Part shown: piece after piece, positions 17,942 through 26,179 of the stretch
Position numbering within the stretch: position 1 is the first letter of the stretch
How the letters are laid out: every line of letters starts with the position of its first letter
Assembly: GCA_021107195.1 (NCBI GenBank)
Contig: JAIOTF010000217.1
Location: 1 to 33,096 of the forward strand
Length of the DNA: 33,096 nucleotides
Source of the DNA: Anaerolineaceae bacterium
GTDB lineage: Bacteria > Chloroflexota > Anaerolineae > Anaerolineales > Anaerolineaceae
Direction of reading: 5' to 3'
The notes under the pieces: model-generated
What the model was told of the DNA's origin: nothing
Database searches by the model: none
The model's input: only the letters and a program-made list of their open reading frames with translations
Program-made: the position numbers and the translations under genes

Positions 17942-18037
17942 TCATTACGAAAGAACTGGGATTCGGGTCGCGCCCTGAGCTTGTCGAAGGGGGTAGCTCC
18001 TCACAGTGGTGGGCGCTACGCGGCTCCTTCGTAATGA
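17942..18037. repeat. Palindromic intergenic element with 10-bp perfect terminal inverted repeats
   Basis: TCATTACGAA (17942-17951) / TTCGTAATGA (18028-18037), enclosing CCCTGAGCTTGTCGAAGGG (17973-17991). Confidence 0.7.
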
Positions 18038-18052
18038 GTAAATAGAGGAATT

Positions 18053-18994
18053 ATGCCTTTTTTAACCATTTTTACGGCTCCCAAGCCATTCGACGATCCT
18101 TTCATTGCCATTCTGCAGCGCAATGCGATTGAGTCGTGGGCCCATCTCGGCCCGGAGGTCGAGGTGATCCTGATTGGCAACGAGAAAGGAATTGCGGAAG
18201 CGGCGCAGGAATTTGGCGTCAAACACCTGCCGGATGTGGCTTGCAATGAGATGGGCACGCCATTGGTCAGTTCCATCTTTGCGCTGGCGCGCCAGTACAG
18301 CCAATCGACAGTGCTGGTGTATGTCAATGCGGATATCCTCTTCATGCCGGATGTGGTCACTGCCGCCAGGCAGGTGGCTGAGCAAGCAGAGGAATATTTG
18401 ATCGTTGGACAACGTTGGGACCTGGATGTGACCGAACGGCTGGATTTTTCTGACGGCTGGGTCGGGCGATTGCAGAAGCTTACTGCCCGGGAGGGCAAGC
18501 TGCACCCGCGCGGGGGCAGTGATTATTTCATTTTTCCCCGGGCATGCTTTCAAAGCATGCCGGATTTCGCCATAGGGCGCGCCGGATGGGATAACTGGAT
18601 GTTCTATGAAGCACGCCGTCGGGGGTGGGCGTTGGTCGATGCCACCCCGGCTATTCAAATCGTCCATCAGAATCATGATTATCGCCATCTTCCCAAAGGG
18701 CAGCCGCATTACCGCCTGCCGGAAACACGTGAGAATATTCGCCTGGCAGGAGGAAAGCGCGCTATTTTCAATTTATTGGATGCAGATCGTACCCTGGTGG
18801 ATGGCAAAATCCAGCAGATACGCTGGAACGCAGAGAAATTCTGGCGGGAGATGGAGATCTTCCCACTGGTGAAACTACATTCTTACCCGTTGGGGCAGGT
18901 TTTTTTCGCCCTGTTTCATCCGGTTGAGGCGAGCAAGGAATTCAAGGTCTGGCTGGTGAAGAAACTCAGGGGCAGTCAGGACGACAAGGAGTAA
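18053..18994 (+). CDS. GT-A type glycosyltransferase-like protein
   Basis: FLTIFTAPKPFDDPFIAILQRNAIESW...VLVYVNADILFMPDVVTAARQV...HPRGGSDYFIFPR...GRAGWDNWMFYEARRRGWALVDATPAIQIVHQNHDYRH. Confidence 0.7.
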   Translation: MPFLTIFTAPKPFDDPFIAILQRNAIESWAHLGPEVEVILIGNEKGIAEAAQEFGVKHLPDVACNEMGTPLVSSIFALARQYSQSTVLVYVNADILFMPDVVTAARQVAEQAEEYLIVGQRWDLDVTERLDFSDGWVGRLQKLTAREGKLHPRGGSDYFIFPRACFQSMPDFAIGRAGWDNWMFYEARRRGWALVDATPAIQIVHQNHDYRHLPKGQPHYRLPETRENIRLAGGKRAIFNLLDADRTLVDGKIQQIRWNAEKFWREMEIFPLVKLHSYPLGQVFFALFHPVEASKEFKVWLVKKLRGSQDDKE

Positions 18995-18997
18995 TTG

Positions 18998-19954
18998 ATG
19001 CGCGTTGGACAAAACCCAGCGAAATTTGTGAAGACAGTTGCGCAGCCGGAACGGATCACGGTGGCCGTGTTGAACTATATCCCTTTCCTGAGTGGTTTTT
19101 ATGCCGAGATGCTGGATGTGCTGGATACCAGTTTGAGCAGTCTGCGCGAGTCGGCAGACCTGCCTTTTGATCTGTTGGTCTTTGACAATGGCAGTTGCGA
19201 GGAAGCGCGCCAGTATTTGTTGAAGGAGCAGGAAGCAGGAAACATACAGTATCTGCTGCTTTCGGACAAGAATCTGGGCAAGGGCGGTGCATGGAATATG
19301 ATCCTGAGTGGTGCGCCGGGTGAGATCATCGTCTATGCAGATAATGATGTGTTGTATTATCCGGGCTGGCTTTCACAGTCATTACAGCTTCTGGAGACTT
19401 TCCCCAATGTGGGGATGGTTACCGCTCGTCCCTTTCGCACCCGGCCAGAGATTTATAGTCAGACAGTGGCCTGGGGCGAAGGGCAGGATGATGTTGAAGT
19501 GACTCGCGGCGATTTCATACCTTATGCCACTTTTCAGGAATTTGACCTGAGCCTGGGGCAGAGTGAAGAAGAGATTCGCCAGCATTATGAGACCAGTGAA
19601 GATGTACGGTTGATTTTTAAGGGCGTGGAGGCTTTGGCCGGAGCATCGCACTGGCAGTTCATGGCCTATAAGAGTTTGTTGCAAGATTTTTTGCCTTTCA
19701 GCATGGACCGCCCGATGGGGCAGGTGAAACAGTTGGATGAGCGCATGAATCAGGAAGGCTACCTGCGCCTGATGCCCACCCAGCCGTATGTGATGAATAT
19801 CAGCAACACACTGCGGAACCTGCCTGAAGTGGGCAAGGCACAAGATGCCAGCAAGACAGCGGAAAAGAAGCGGCCGATGTTGGATTTGCCGCCAGTCAAG
19901 CGTGCTTTGTTGTTCTTGTACAATAAGATATTTCATTGGTATTATGATCGCTAA
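18998..19954 (+). CDS. Glycosyltransferase family 2
   Basis: FDLLVFDNGSCEEARQYLL, LLLSDKNLGKGGAWNMILSGAPGEIIVYADNDVLYYPGWL. Confidence 0.88.
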   Translation: MRVGQNPAKFVKTVAQPERITVAVLNYIPFLSGFYAEMLDVLDTSLSSLRESADLPFDLLVFDNGSCEEARQYLLKEQEAGNIQYLLLSDKNLGKGGAWNMILSGAPGEIIVYADNDVLYYPGWLSQSLQLLETFPNVGMVTARPFRTRPEIYSQTVAWGEGQDDVEVTRGDFIPYATFQEFDLSLGQSEEEIRQHYETSEDVRLIFKGVEALAGASHWQFMAYKSLLQDFLPFSMDRPMGQVKQLDERMNQEGYLRLMPTQPYVMNISNTLRNLPEVGKAQDASKTAEKKRPMLDLPPVKRALLFLYNKIFHWYYDR

Positions 19955-19994
19955 GGAAAATAGCGATAACAGAAGAGAGGAATTCATATTCTGT

Positions 19995-21449
19995 ATGACG
20001 AAGAGACGCGTTTTCATCAGTGCCGACCATGGGCTGGCGATTGTTTATTTCCTGCAAAGTGATGTGGTTTCTACCATGCTGGATGCTGGTGTGGAAGTGG
20101 TGCTGTTGACAGATGATGGCTTGAAAGAACAGATTGAAGAGCGTTTTGGCCGCCCCGGTCTGATCGTGGAAGGACTGCGTCTGGATCAGGCTCGAAAGTA
20201 TTACCAGACAGTGTCGCCAACAGTGCAATGGTGGCTGCATTTTCTGCGTCGTGTGGGAGGCTCAAAACGGATCAACGTTGAGGCGATGGATAGCAATATC
20301 TTCCAGGTGGAGGGGGAAGCTACCGGCAGACGTAAGGCTGTGATGCCTTTAATGAAACTCATTGTTGGTTTGATGCGGCGATCAAAAGCTTTGCGGCAGT
20401 TCGTCGTGCGTCAACAGATGCGCTTCACGCCCGACTTGTATGGAGACCTGTTTGAGAAATATCAACCTGAATTGGTCATTGCCAGCACGGCGGGATGGCG
20501 CTATGACCGTTATTTGTTACGTCAGGCGGCCCAATTGGGCGTTCCCACAGTGGCAGTCATTGTTGGCTGGGACAATTCCAGCAGCTACACGCTGCCGGGT
20601 GCACCGATGGATTGGGTCAATTGCTGGTCTGAGCTGCAAAAAGAAGAACTGGTGCTCGGTTCTGATTGGGACCCGCGCCGGGTGCATGTTGGTGGAATTC
20701 CGTCTTATGATGGCTACTTCCGTAAAGAGTGGCTGATGCCACGCGAGGAATATTTTGCCCTGCACAAACTGGACCCTGATCGTAAATTGATAGGCTATGC
20801 CAGCAGTTTTATCACCTTTTCGCCAAATTATCAGAATGTGGAAGCGCTGGCCGAGCTGGTGGCTGCGGACGAATTGGCAGAACCTTGCCAATTGTTGATC
20901 CGTCTGCACCCCAATCATTTTATGGACAATCCGCTGTTTGCCGGAGAGCGGGAAAAAATCCACGAACTGGCTGCCCGGTTAGAGCATGTGCATTTGGTTG
21001 AGCCTGTTCCTCTGGGAGGAGAATTGGGGTACTATTCTGGTGAAGATATGCCGGAGAAGACATCGATGATGGCTTACTCGGATGTGTTCACTACCGTGTA
21101 TTCCACGATGGTGGTCGAAGCGGCTTTACATGAACAACCGATTGTCAGCGTGTGCATTGATGCCCCTGGCGGCTGGAATACGCCTGGAAAGTTCTCATTG
21201 GCCCTTTCCGAAATTGGCAATTGGCCGACTCATCTTCGCTTCCGGGAAGCGGGAGCAGGGCAGGTGGCAATGGATAAAGCACAGCTCAAGGATGCGCTCA
21301 ACCGCTATCTCGAAAACCCGCACGCCGATGAAATGGAACGGAAGCAGTTCATTACTGATGAGGTGACTTATACCGATGGCAGTGCGGGAAAACGCACAGC
21401 GGAATTCTTGCTGTCGGTGATCGGCAAGAAAGAAGTCAGGCAACGGTAA
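19995..21449 (+). CDS. CDP-glycerol glycerophosphotransferase/KpsS-like GT-B protein
   Basis: VFISADHGLAIVYFLQSDVVSTMLDAGVEVVLLTDDG; LLIRLHPNHF; SMMAYSDVFTTVYSTMVVEAALHEQPIVSVCID; RBS AGAGAGG before the ATG at 19995, preferred over ORF-track start 19845. Confidence 0.6.
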   Translation: MTKRRVFISADHGLAIVYFLQSDVVSTMLDAGVEVVLLTDDGLKEQIEERFGRPGLIVEGLRLDQARKYYQTVSPTVQWWLHFLRRVGGSKRINVEAMDSNIFQVEGEATGRRKAVMPLMKLIVGLMRRSKALRQFVVRQQMRFTPDLYGDLFEKYQPELVIASTAGWRYDRYLLRQAAQLGVPTVAVIVGWDNSSSYTLPGAPMDWVNCWSELQKEELVLGSDWDPRRVHVGGIPSYDGYFRKEWLMPREEYFALHKLDPDRKLIGYASSFITFSPNYQNVEALAELVAADELAEPCQLLIRLHPNHFMDNPLFAGEREKIHELAARLEHVHLVEPVPLGGELGYYSGEDMPEKTSMMAYSDVFTTVYSTMVVEAALHEQPIVSVCIDAPGGWNTPGKFSLALSEIGNWPTHLRFREAGAGQVAMDKAQLKDALNRYLENPHADEMERKQFITDEVTYTDGSAGKRTAEFLLSVIGKKEVRQR

Positions 21450-21468
21450 CAGAAAGCGAGACCTATGT

Positions 21469-21698
21469 AGTAACCACTTTAGTGGTTACTGATGCGAGAT
21501 GCAACGACTGAAGTCGTTACTACAATGGGTAATGAATAATTCTGGAGCCTGTGCGGTCGCGCTTCGCGCACGACCACACCCTTCTTGTCACTTGAGCATG
21601 CCTTTTTAGGTTATTTATTTGTTAATATTCATTAGTGGTTACTGGCGCAAGACGCAACGACTGAAGTCGTTACTACATGGGTAATGAGTAGTTCTGGA
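21469..21698. repeat. Pair of about 67-bp direct repeats containing nested palindromes
   Basis: Copy 1 21480-21547 TAGTGGTTACTGATGCGAGATGCAACGACTGAAGTCGTTACTACAATGGGTAATGAATAATTCTGGAG; copy 2 21633-21698 TAGTGGTTACTGGCGCAAGACGCAACGACTGAAGTCGTTACTACATGGGTAATGAGTAGTTCTGGAG. Copy 1 is preceded by AGTAACCACT, giving palindrome AGTAACCACT-tt-AGTGGTTACT (21469-21490). Confidence 0.85.
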
Positions 21699-21706
21699 GA
21701 GCAAAG

Positions 21707-22693
21707 ATGAAATTCTTGATCGCTGGTTTTGGTTCGATTGGGCGGCGTCATTTGCGCAACCTGCTGTCGTTGGGCCAGGACGACATCGTGTTGTACCGGT
21801 CTCATCGCAGCACTCTGGAAGATGACGAAATTGCGCGCTTCCCGGTGGAAACCGACTTGCAAAAGGCGCTGGCTCATAAACCCGATGGGGTGATCATCTC
21901 CAATCCGACGGCGCTGCATCTGGATGTTGCCATCCCCGCTGCTCGGGCAGGCTGTCATATTATGATGGAAAAACCTATATCCCATACAATGGAGGGTGTT
22001 TCGATCCTGGAAAAGGCATTGCAGCAGAGGGGCGGCAAGCTGCTGGTGGGTTTCCAGTTCCGGTTTCATCCCGGGTTGAAGCTGGCCAAGCAATTTCTCG
22101 ACGAAGGCGCGATTGGAGACCTGGTGTCTGTGCGCTCGCATTGGGGTGAGTATTTACCCGGTTGGCATCCGTGGGAGGATTACCGGCAGAGTTACAGTGC
22201 CCGCAAAGACCTGGGCGGCGGTGTGGTGCGCACCTTGTGCCATCCACTGGATTACCTGCGCTGGCTGGTTGGCGAACTGGAATCGGTGTGGGCGTTTTCC
22301 GGCAATCTTGGCGGCCTGGAGATCAATGTGGAAGATGTGTCCGAGATTGGATTGCAATTCGACCGGGGTGTATTGGGCAGCGTGCATCTGGATTTCTGCC
22401 AGCGGCCGGCCAGACACACATTGGAGATGATCGGAAATCAAGGCACGCTGTGCTGGGACAATGCCAACGGCGCCATTCGTTTATACCGGGCTGCCAATGC
22501 AGATTGGGAAACCTTCCCTGCACCGGATGGTTTTGATCGAAACGATCTTTTCTTGGCAGAGATGCGTAATTTTATCAATATGATCGAAGGAAAAGAGGAA
22601 CCGGTATGTTCTCTGGAAGACGGAAAACGTGCGATGGAGATCGTGCTGGCAGTTTGTCAATCCTCTCGTTATCATCAATGGGTTGAATTTTAG
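21707..22693 (+). CDS. Gfo/Idh/MocA-family oxidoreductase
   Basis: KFLIAGFGSIGRRHLRNLLSLG; GVIISNPTALHLDVAIPAARAGCHIMMEKPISHTMEG; GGGVVRTLCHPLDYLRWLVGE. Confidence 0.92.
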   Translation: MKFLIAGFGSIGRRHLRNLLSLGQDDIVLYRSHRSTLEDDEIARFPVETDLQKALAHKPDGVIISNPTALHLDVAIPAARAGCHIMMEKPISHTMEGVSILEKALQQRGGKLLVGFQFRFHPGLKLAKQFLDEGAIGDLVSVRSHWGEYLPGWHPWEDYRQSYSARKDLGGGVVRTLCHPLDYLRWLVGELESVWAFSGNLGGLEINVEDVSEIGLQFDRGVLGSVHLDFCQRPARHTLEMIGNQGTLCWDNANGAIRLYRAANADWETFPAPDGFDRNDLFLAEMRNFINMIEGKEEPVCSLEDGKRAMEIVLAVCQSSRYHQWVEF

Positions 22694-22720
22694 TTGGAGC
22701 CTGAAGCCTGGAGCGCTTGC

Positions 22721-24454
22721 ATGAAAAAAACAGCCAAAATTTTGTCCAAATGGTCTACCTTGTGGGTATTGCTGTACTTCACCGCAATGACGGTGGTCAT
22801 GACCTGGCCGCTGGTGACCCGCATGGGATCATCGATGGTTGGCATGGTGGGGGACAACATCTATTTTGTGTGGATGATCGGCTGGTTCAAAAAGGCATTG
22901 TTTGACATCGGTGTCAATCCCTTCAATATCTGGTTCCTGAATTACCCGCAGGGTTGGAGCCTGGCGTATACGGAGATCACCCAGGCCAATCTGGCGATCG
23001 CCATGCCGTTCTACTTCATTGGCGGTGAAGTGTTTGCCTACAATATGGCGATGATGTTCACTTTCGTGTTGTCGGGGTTGGGAATGTATCTGTGGGTCAA
23101 AAAGCTCAGCGGCCGTTGGGACGCAGCCCTGCTGGCGGGGACGGTGTATGCTTTCCTGCCATACCATTTTGCGCATTTCCGCATCGGGCATTTGAACCTT
23201 TCCGGTATTCAATGGTTCCCTTTCTATTTCATGGGGCTGTGGGATGTGCTCAAGCGAGAGGATTGGTCATGGAAACCCGTTTTGATAGGGGGGATTGCCC
23301 TGGGGTTGATTGCCAATACTTCTATGTATTATTTTTATATGACCGCGCTGGTGAGCGTTTTCCTGGTTGTTGTATATTTGTTGATGAATAAACCGCTCAT
23401 TAAGGATTGGGCTTTTTGGAAGCGGGTGCTGGCATTGGTGTTGGTGGCGGTGCCGCTGGTAATGTTGGCCGCATTCCCGTATGTATCTTTGCTTACCCAG
23501 GGCGGGATGCCCGACAGGAATATGGGCATCGTGCGTAAGTATTCGGCCAGCCCGCTGGACTTTTTCCTGCCGTCCACAGATCATTTTCTGTGGGGAACAT
23601 GGGTCGGACAGAATTTCAGCCGTGACCTGTGGATCGAAGCCACCCTATATGTGGGTTTGGTTTCAGGGGTATTGGCTGTGCTGGCCTGGGTCAAGCGCAA
23701 GGAATTGAAGAAAGAAACCCTGCTGCGTTTGCTGTTGTGGGGCACGCTGCTGTCGATCGTGTTGGCGATGGGTACCGATTTGCACTGGAATGAAAAAGCA
23801 GTGGAAATCGCATTACCAACCGGGTTGGCGAGCCGTTTGGGACGCGATACATTGCCTCTCGTCCTGCCAGGGTATTTCCTTTTCAAGTATTTCCCGCTGT
23901 ATGCCAAGCTGCGGGCATTGATGCGCTTTGGGGTGTTTGCCCTGGTGTTTGTCAGTGCGGCGGGCGGACTGGGGGCAGCCTGGCTGTTGGAGAAATGCAA
24001 GGGCAAGAGACAAGCAGCGGTGTTGGTCTTGCTGCTGGCATTGGTTTTCGTCGATTTCTACCCCGGGCCTTATCAGCAGTTTGCGCAGGTGCAGGCCCGC
24101 CCGGCAGATTACTGGCTGGCGGAGCAGCCTGGCGATGGCGCCTGGGCGCAGTTCCCGTTTGAACTGCAGGAAGACCAGGAGCATATCTATGGTCAGTTGA
24201 TCAATGGCAAGCCTTTCCTGGGCGGTTTCTTCAACGCCTTTCCTCCCGCGCAGTATCGCCAGATCATGCCGGTGATGAACACTTTCCCATCAGAGGAAAG
24301 TGTGGAACAATTGAAGTTGTTGGATATCACCTATATTCTGGTTGACCAGACCTACTATGACAATATGGAAGAAGTGCGCCAGACCTGTGAAGCGCTGGGG
24401 CTGGTGCTGTTGACTGAATCGGGTAATGACCTGATCTATGGTTTTGAGCAGTAA
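22721..24454 (+). CDS. Polytopic membrane protein (YfhO/GT-C-like)
   Basis: Many TM stretches; MTWPLVTRMGSSMVGMVGDNIYFVWMIGWFKKAL near the N-terminus; soluble C-terminal tail. ATG at 22721. Confidence 0.65.
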   Translation: MKKTAKILSKWSTLWVLLYFTAMTVVMTWPLVTRMGSSMVGMVGDNIYFVWMIGWFKKALFDIGVNPFNIWFLNYPQGWSLAYTEITQANLAIAMPFYFIGGEVFAYNMAMMFTFVLSGLGMYLWVKKLSGRWDAALLAGTVYAFLPYHFAHFRIGHLNLSGIQWFPFYFMGLWDVLKREDWSWKPVLIGGIALGLIANTSMYYFYMTALVSVFLVVVYLLMNKPLIKDWAFWKRVLALVLVAVPLVMLAAFPYVSLLTQGGMPDRNMGIVRKYSASPLDFFLPSTDHFLWGTWVGQNFSRDLWIEATLYVGLVSGVLAVLAWVKRKELKKETLLRLLLWGTLLSIVLAMGTDLHWNEKAVEIALPTGLASRLGRDTLPLVLPGYFLFKYFPLYAKLRALMRFGVFALVFVSAAGGLGAAWLLEKCKGKRQAAVLVLLLALVFVDFYPGPYQQFAQVQARPADYWLAEQPGDGAWAQFPFELQEDQEHIYGQLINGKPFLGGFFNAFPPAQYRQIMPVMNTFPSEESVEQLKLLDITYILVDQTYYDNMEEVRQTCEALGLVLLTESGNDLIYGFEQ

Positions 24455-24463
24455 TACGGACGA

Positions 24464-26089
24464 ATGATGAAGAAGACCTATTTAACAAACCTTTCATTTG
24501 TTGCAGCGGCCCTGGTTGGGATGGCTGTGCTGCGTCTCAGTACACATCATGGCCCAGGGATTGGCGGCGATGCCACCATTTATTTGACATCGGCGCAAAA
24601 CCTGCTGGATGGTAATGGGTTTGGTTTGATCGGCCCGCGCGGCGAGTTTCGTATCCTGCCGTATTTTGCGCCTTTCTTTTCATTGGTGTTGAGTTTTCTG
24701 GGTTTGATTGGCTTTGCATTGGAACCGGCCGCTCATTGGTTGAATACGCTGCTGTTTGGTGCAGTCATCTGGTTCGTGTCAAGTGAATCATGGCGGGCGA
24801 CAGAGTCACTGGCGGCGGCCTGGTTGGCAGCTTTGCTGGTAGTGGCATCGCCAGTGCTGGTGCCGGTCTTTTCCTGGAGCATGTCGGAACCTTTGTCCCT
24901 CTTTTTGGGGTTTAGCTCGCTGGTATTGACGCTGGCTTACTTGCGCCAGGTGGATCGCAAATGGCTGCTGATGGCAGCAGGGCTTACCGGAGGATTGGCA
25001 TTCCTGACACGTTATGCGGCGATTGCCTATCTTGGGACAGCGGCATTGCTGCTGTTGGTGTTTGATAAAGGGCGTCGGGGCAGGCGTTTGCTTAAAGCAG
25101 CCGTCTTCGCCATTGTTGGCAGCTTGCCAGCGGCAGGCTGGATGTTGTACAGCATTAACCAAACCACAACAGTTTCATCGCGCAGTGTGCTGACAGCGGC
25201 AGCCATACTGGAACGAGTGCGCCTTTTCTGGCCGCAGATGGAAGAAGTGATCCTTTTTTGGCTTGTGCCGGCCTCGTGGATTCAATCTCCGCCTTATCCC
25301 GCAATCCTCAACCATGTGTTGAGTCTGGGTTTTGTGTTGGGAATGGCGGCCTGGACGGCGATCCTTGCACATTTGTCAGGGAAAGCGATCCGTCAGGGGC
25401 GGGTTGAAGGGGGACGGCTATATCGTTTGCAGATTGCGTTGGCATTATTGTGCGTGGTCTATGTGGGCGTGATCGCCGGGGTGTATTTCACCACTTACCC
25501 GCCAATCACCATCGGCAGCCGGATGCTTTCACCGCTGATGGTGGCGGTTTTCTGGCTGATAATATTGCTAGTTGTACAAAGCGGACGATTGTGGCAAAAA
25601 CCGGTGTGGCTGAAAAGGGGTATGCTGGTAGTTGTATTGTTGTTGGGTGCGTGGAATACTGTACGCACGGTGCGCATTGTTCAGCAGAATTATGCATTGG
25701 GATTGGGATACAATTCGATTGCCTGGCAGACCTCGGACGCCATGCAGGCGGTGCGCGAATTGCCAGACGAGACCTTGATTGTGACCAATGAAGAGACAGC
25801 CATCCTGTATTTGACAGGGCGTGCCTCATACCCGATTGCCGAGATTTATGTAGAAGAGCCCGAAACAGGCTTTGTTCGGTATGGAGATGGCGAGCTTGTG
25901 GACGATCCATCAGAGCAATTATTCTCTCAGGGAGAGGCATTTCTGGTGCTATTTGACAGTCTGGCTTCGCAGGTTTCGGGCCTGTATGGGGAACGCAGCG
26001 AGGAATGGGCGGCTGCATTACTGGATGGTCTGGAAGTTGTTTATGAAGGCGGGGATGGTGGAATCTACCGGTATCCAGAATTGCCTTAA
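24464..26089 (+). CDS. Polytopic membrane glycosyltransferase (GT39-like GT-C)
   Basis: HHGPGIGGDATIYLTSAQNLLDGNGFGLIGPRGEFRILPYFAPFFSLVLSF, multiple TM helices, soluble C-terminus. Confidence 0.68.
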   Translation: MMKKTYLTNLSFVAAALVGMAVLRLSTHHGPGIGGDATIYLTSAQNLLDGNGFGLIGPRGEFRILPYFAPFFSLVLSFLGLIGFALEPAAHWLNTLLFGAVIWFVSSESWRATESLAAAWLAALLVVASPVLVPVFSWSMSEPLSLFLGFSSLVLTLAYLRQVDRKWLLMAAGLTGGLAFLTRYAAIAYLGTAALLLLVFDKGRRGRRLLKAAVFAIVGSLPAAGWMLYSINQTTTVSSRSVLTAAAILERVRLFWPQMEEVILFWLVPASWIQSPPYPAILNHVLSLGFVLGMAAWTAILAHLSGKAIRQGRVEGGRLYRLQIALALLCVVYVGVIAGVYFTTYPPITIGSRMLSPLMVAVFWLIILLVVQSGRLWQKPVWLKRGMLVVVLLLGAWNTVRTVRIVQQNYALGLGYNSIAWQTSDAMQAVRELPDETLIVTNEETAILYLTGRASYPIAEIYVEEPETGFVRYGDGELVDDPSEQLFSQGEAFLVLFDSLASQVSGLYGERSEEWAAALLDGLEVVYEGGDGGIYRYPELP

Positions 26090-26179
26090 AGGTTGTTTTT
26101 TCGGGCGATTGTTGAGAGTATAATATCAGGCCGTTTATATTTATCAAGCGGCGTCAAGGGATGTGGAAAGGGTTTGGCT

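Noticed and set aside
17857-18045. 62-aa + ORF crossing the end of spsF-like gene and the repeat
   Set aside because: Out-of-frame and runs through the palindromic repeat; no support.
18062-18709. 215-aa minus-strand ORF opposite the GT gene at 18053
   Set aside because: Antisense shadow of a supported CDS; low-complexity, no motifs or RBS support.
19382-20017. 211-aa minus-strand ORF
   Set aside because: Spans the antisense of two supported genes and their intergenic gap; no family match.
21469-21698. CRISPR array interpretation of the repeats
   Set aside because: Only two long copies, no regular spacer series, internal palindromes typical of REP/MITE-type elements, no cas genes.
22162-22536. 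124-aa + ORF inside the Gfo/Idh gene
   Set aside because: Alternative frame of a well-supported oxidoreductase; no recognisable domain.
25506-26147. 213-aa minus-strand ORF opposite the membrane GT gene
   Set aside because: Antisense shadow of a polytopic membrane protein gene; His/Pro/Arg-rich artefact composition.
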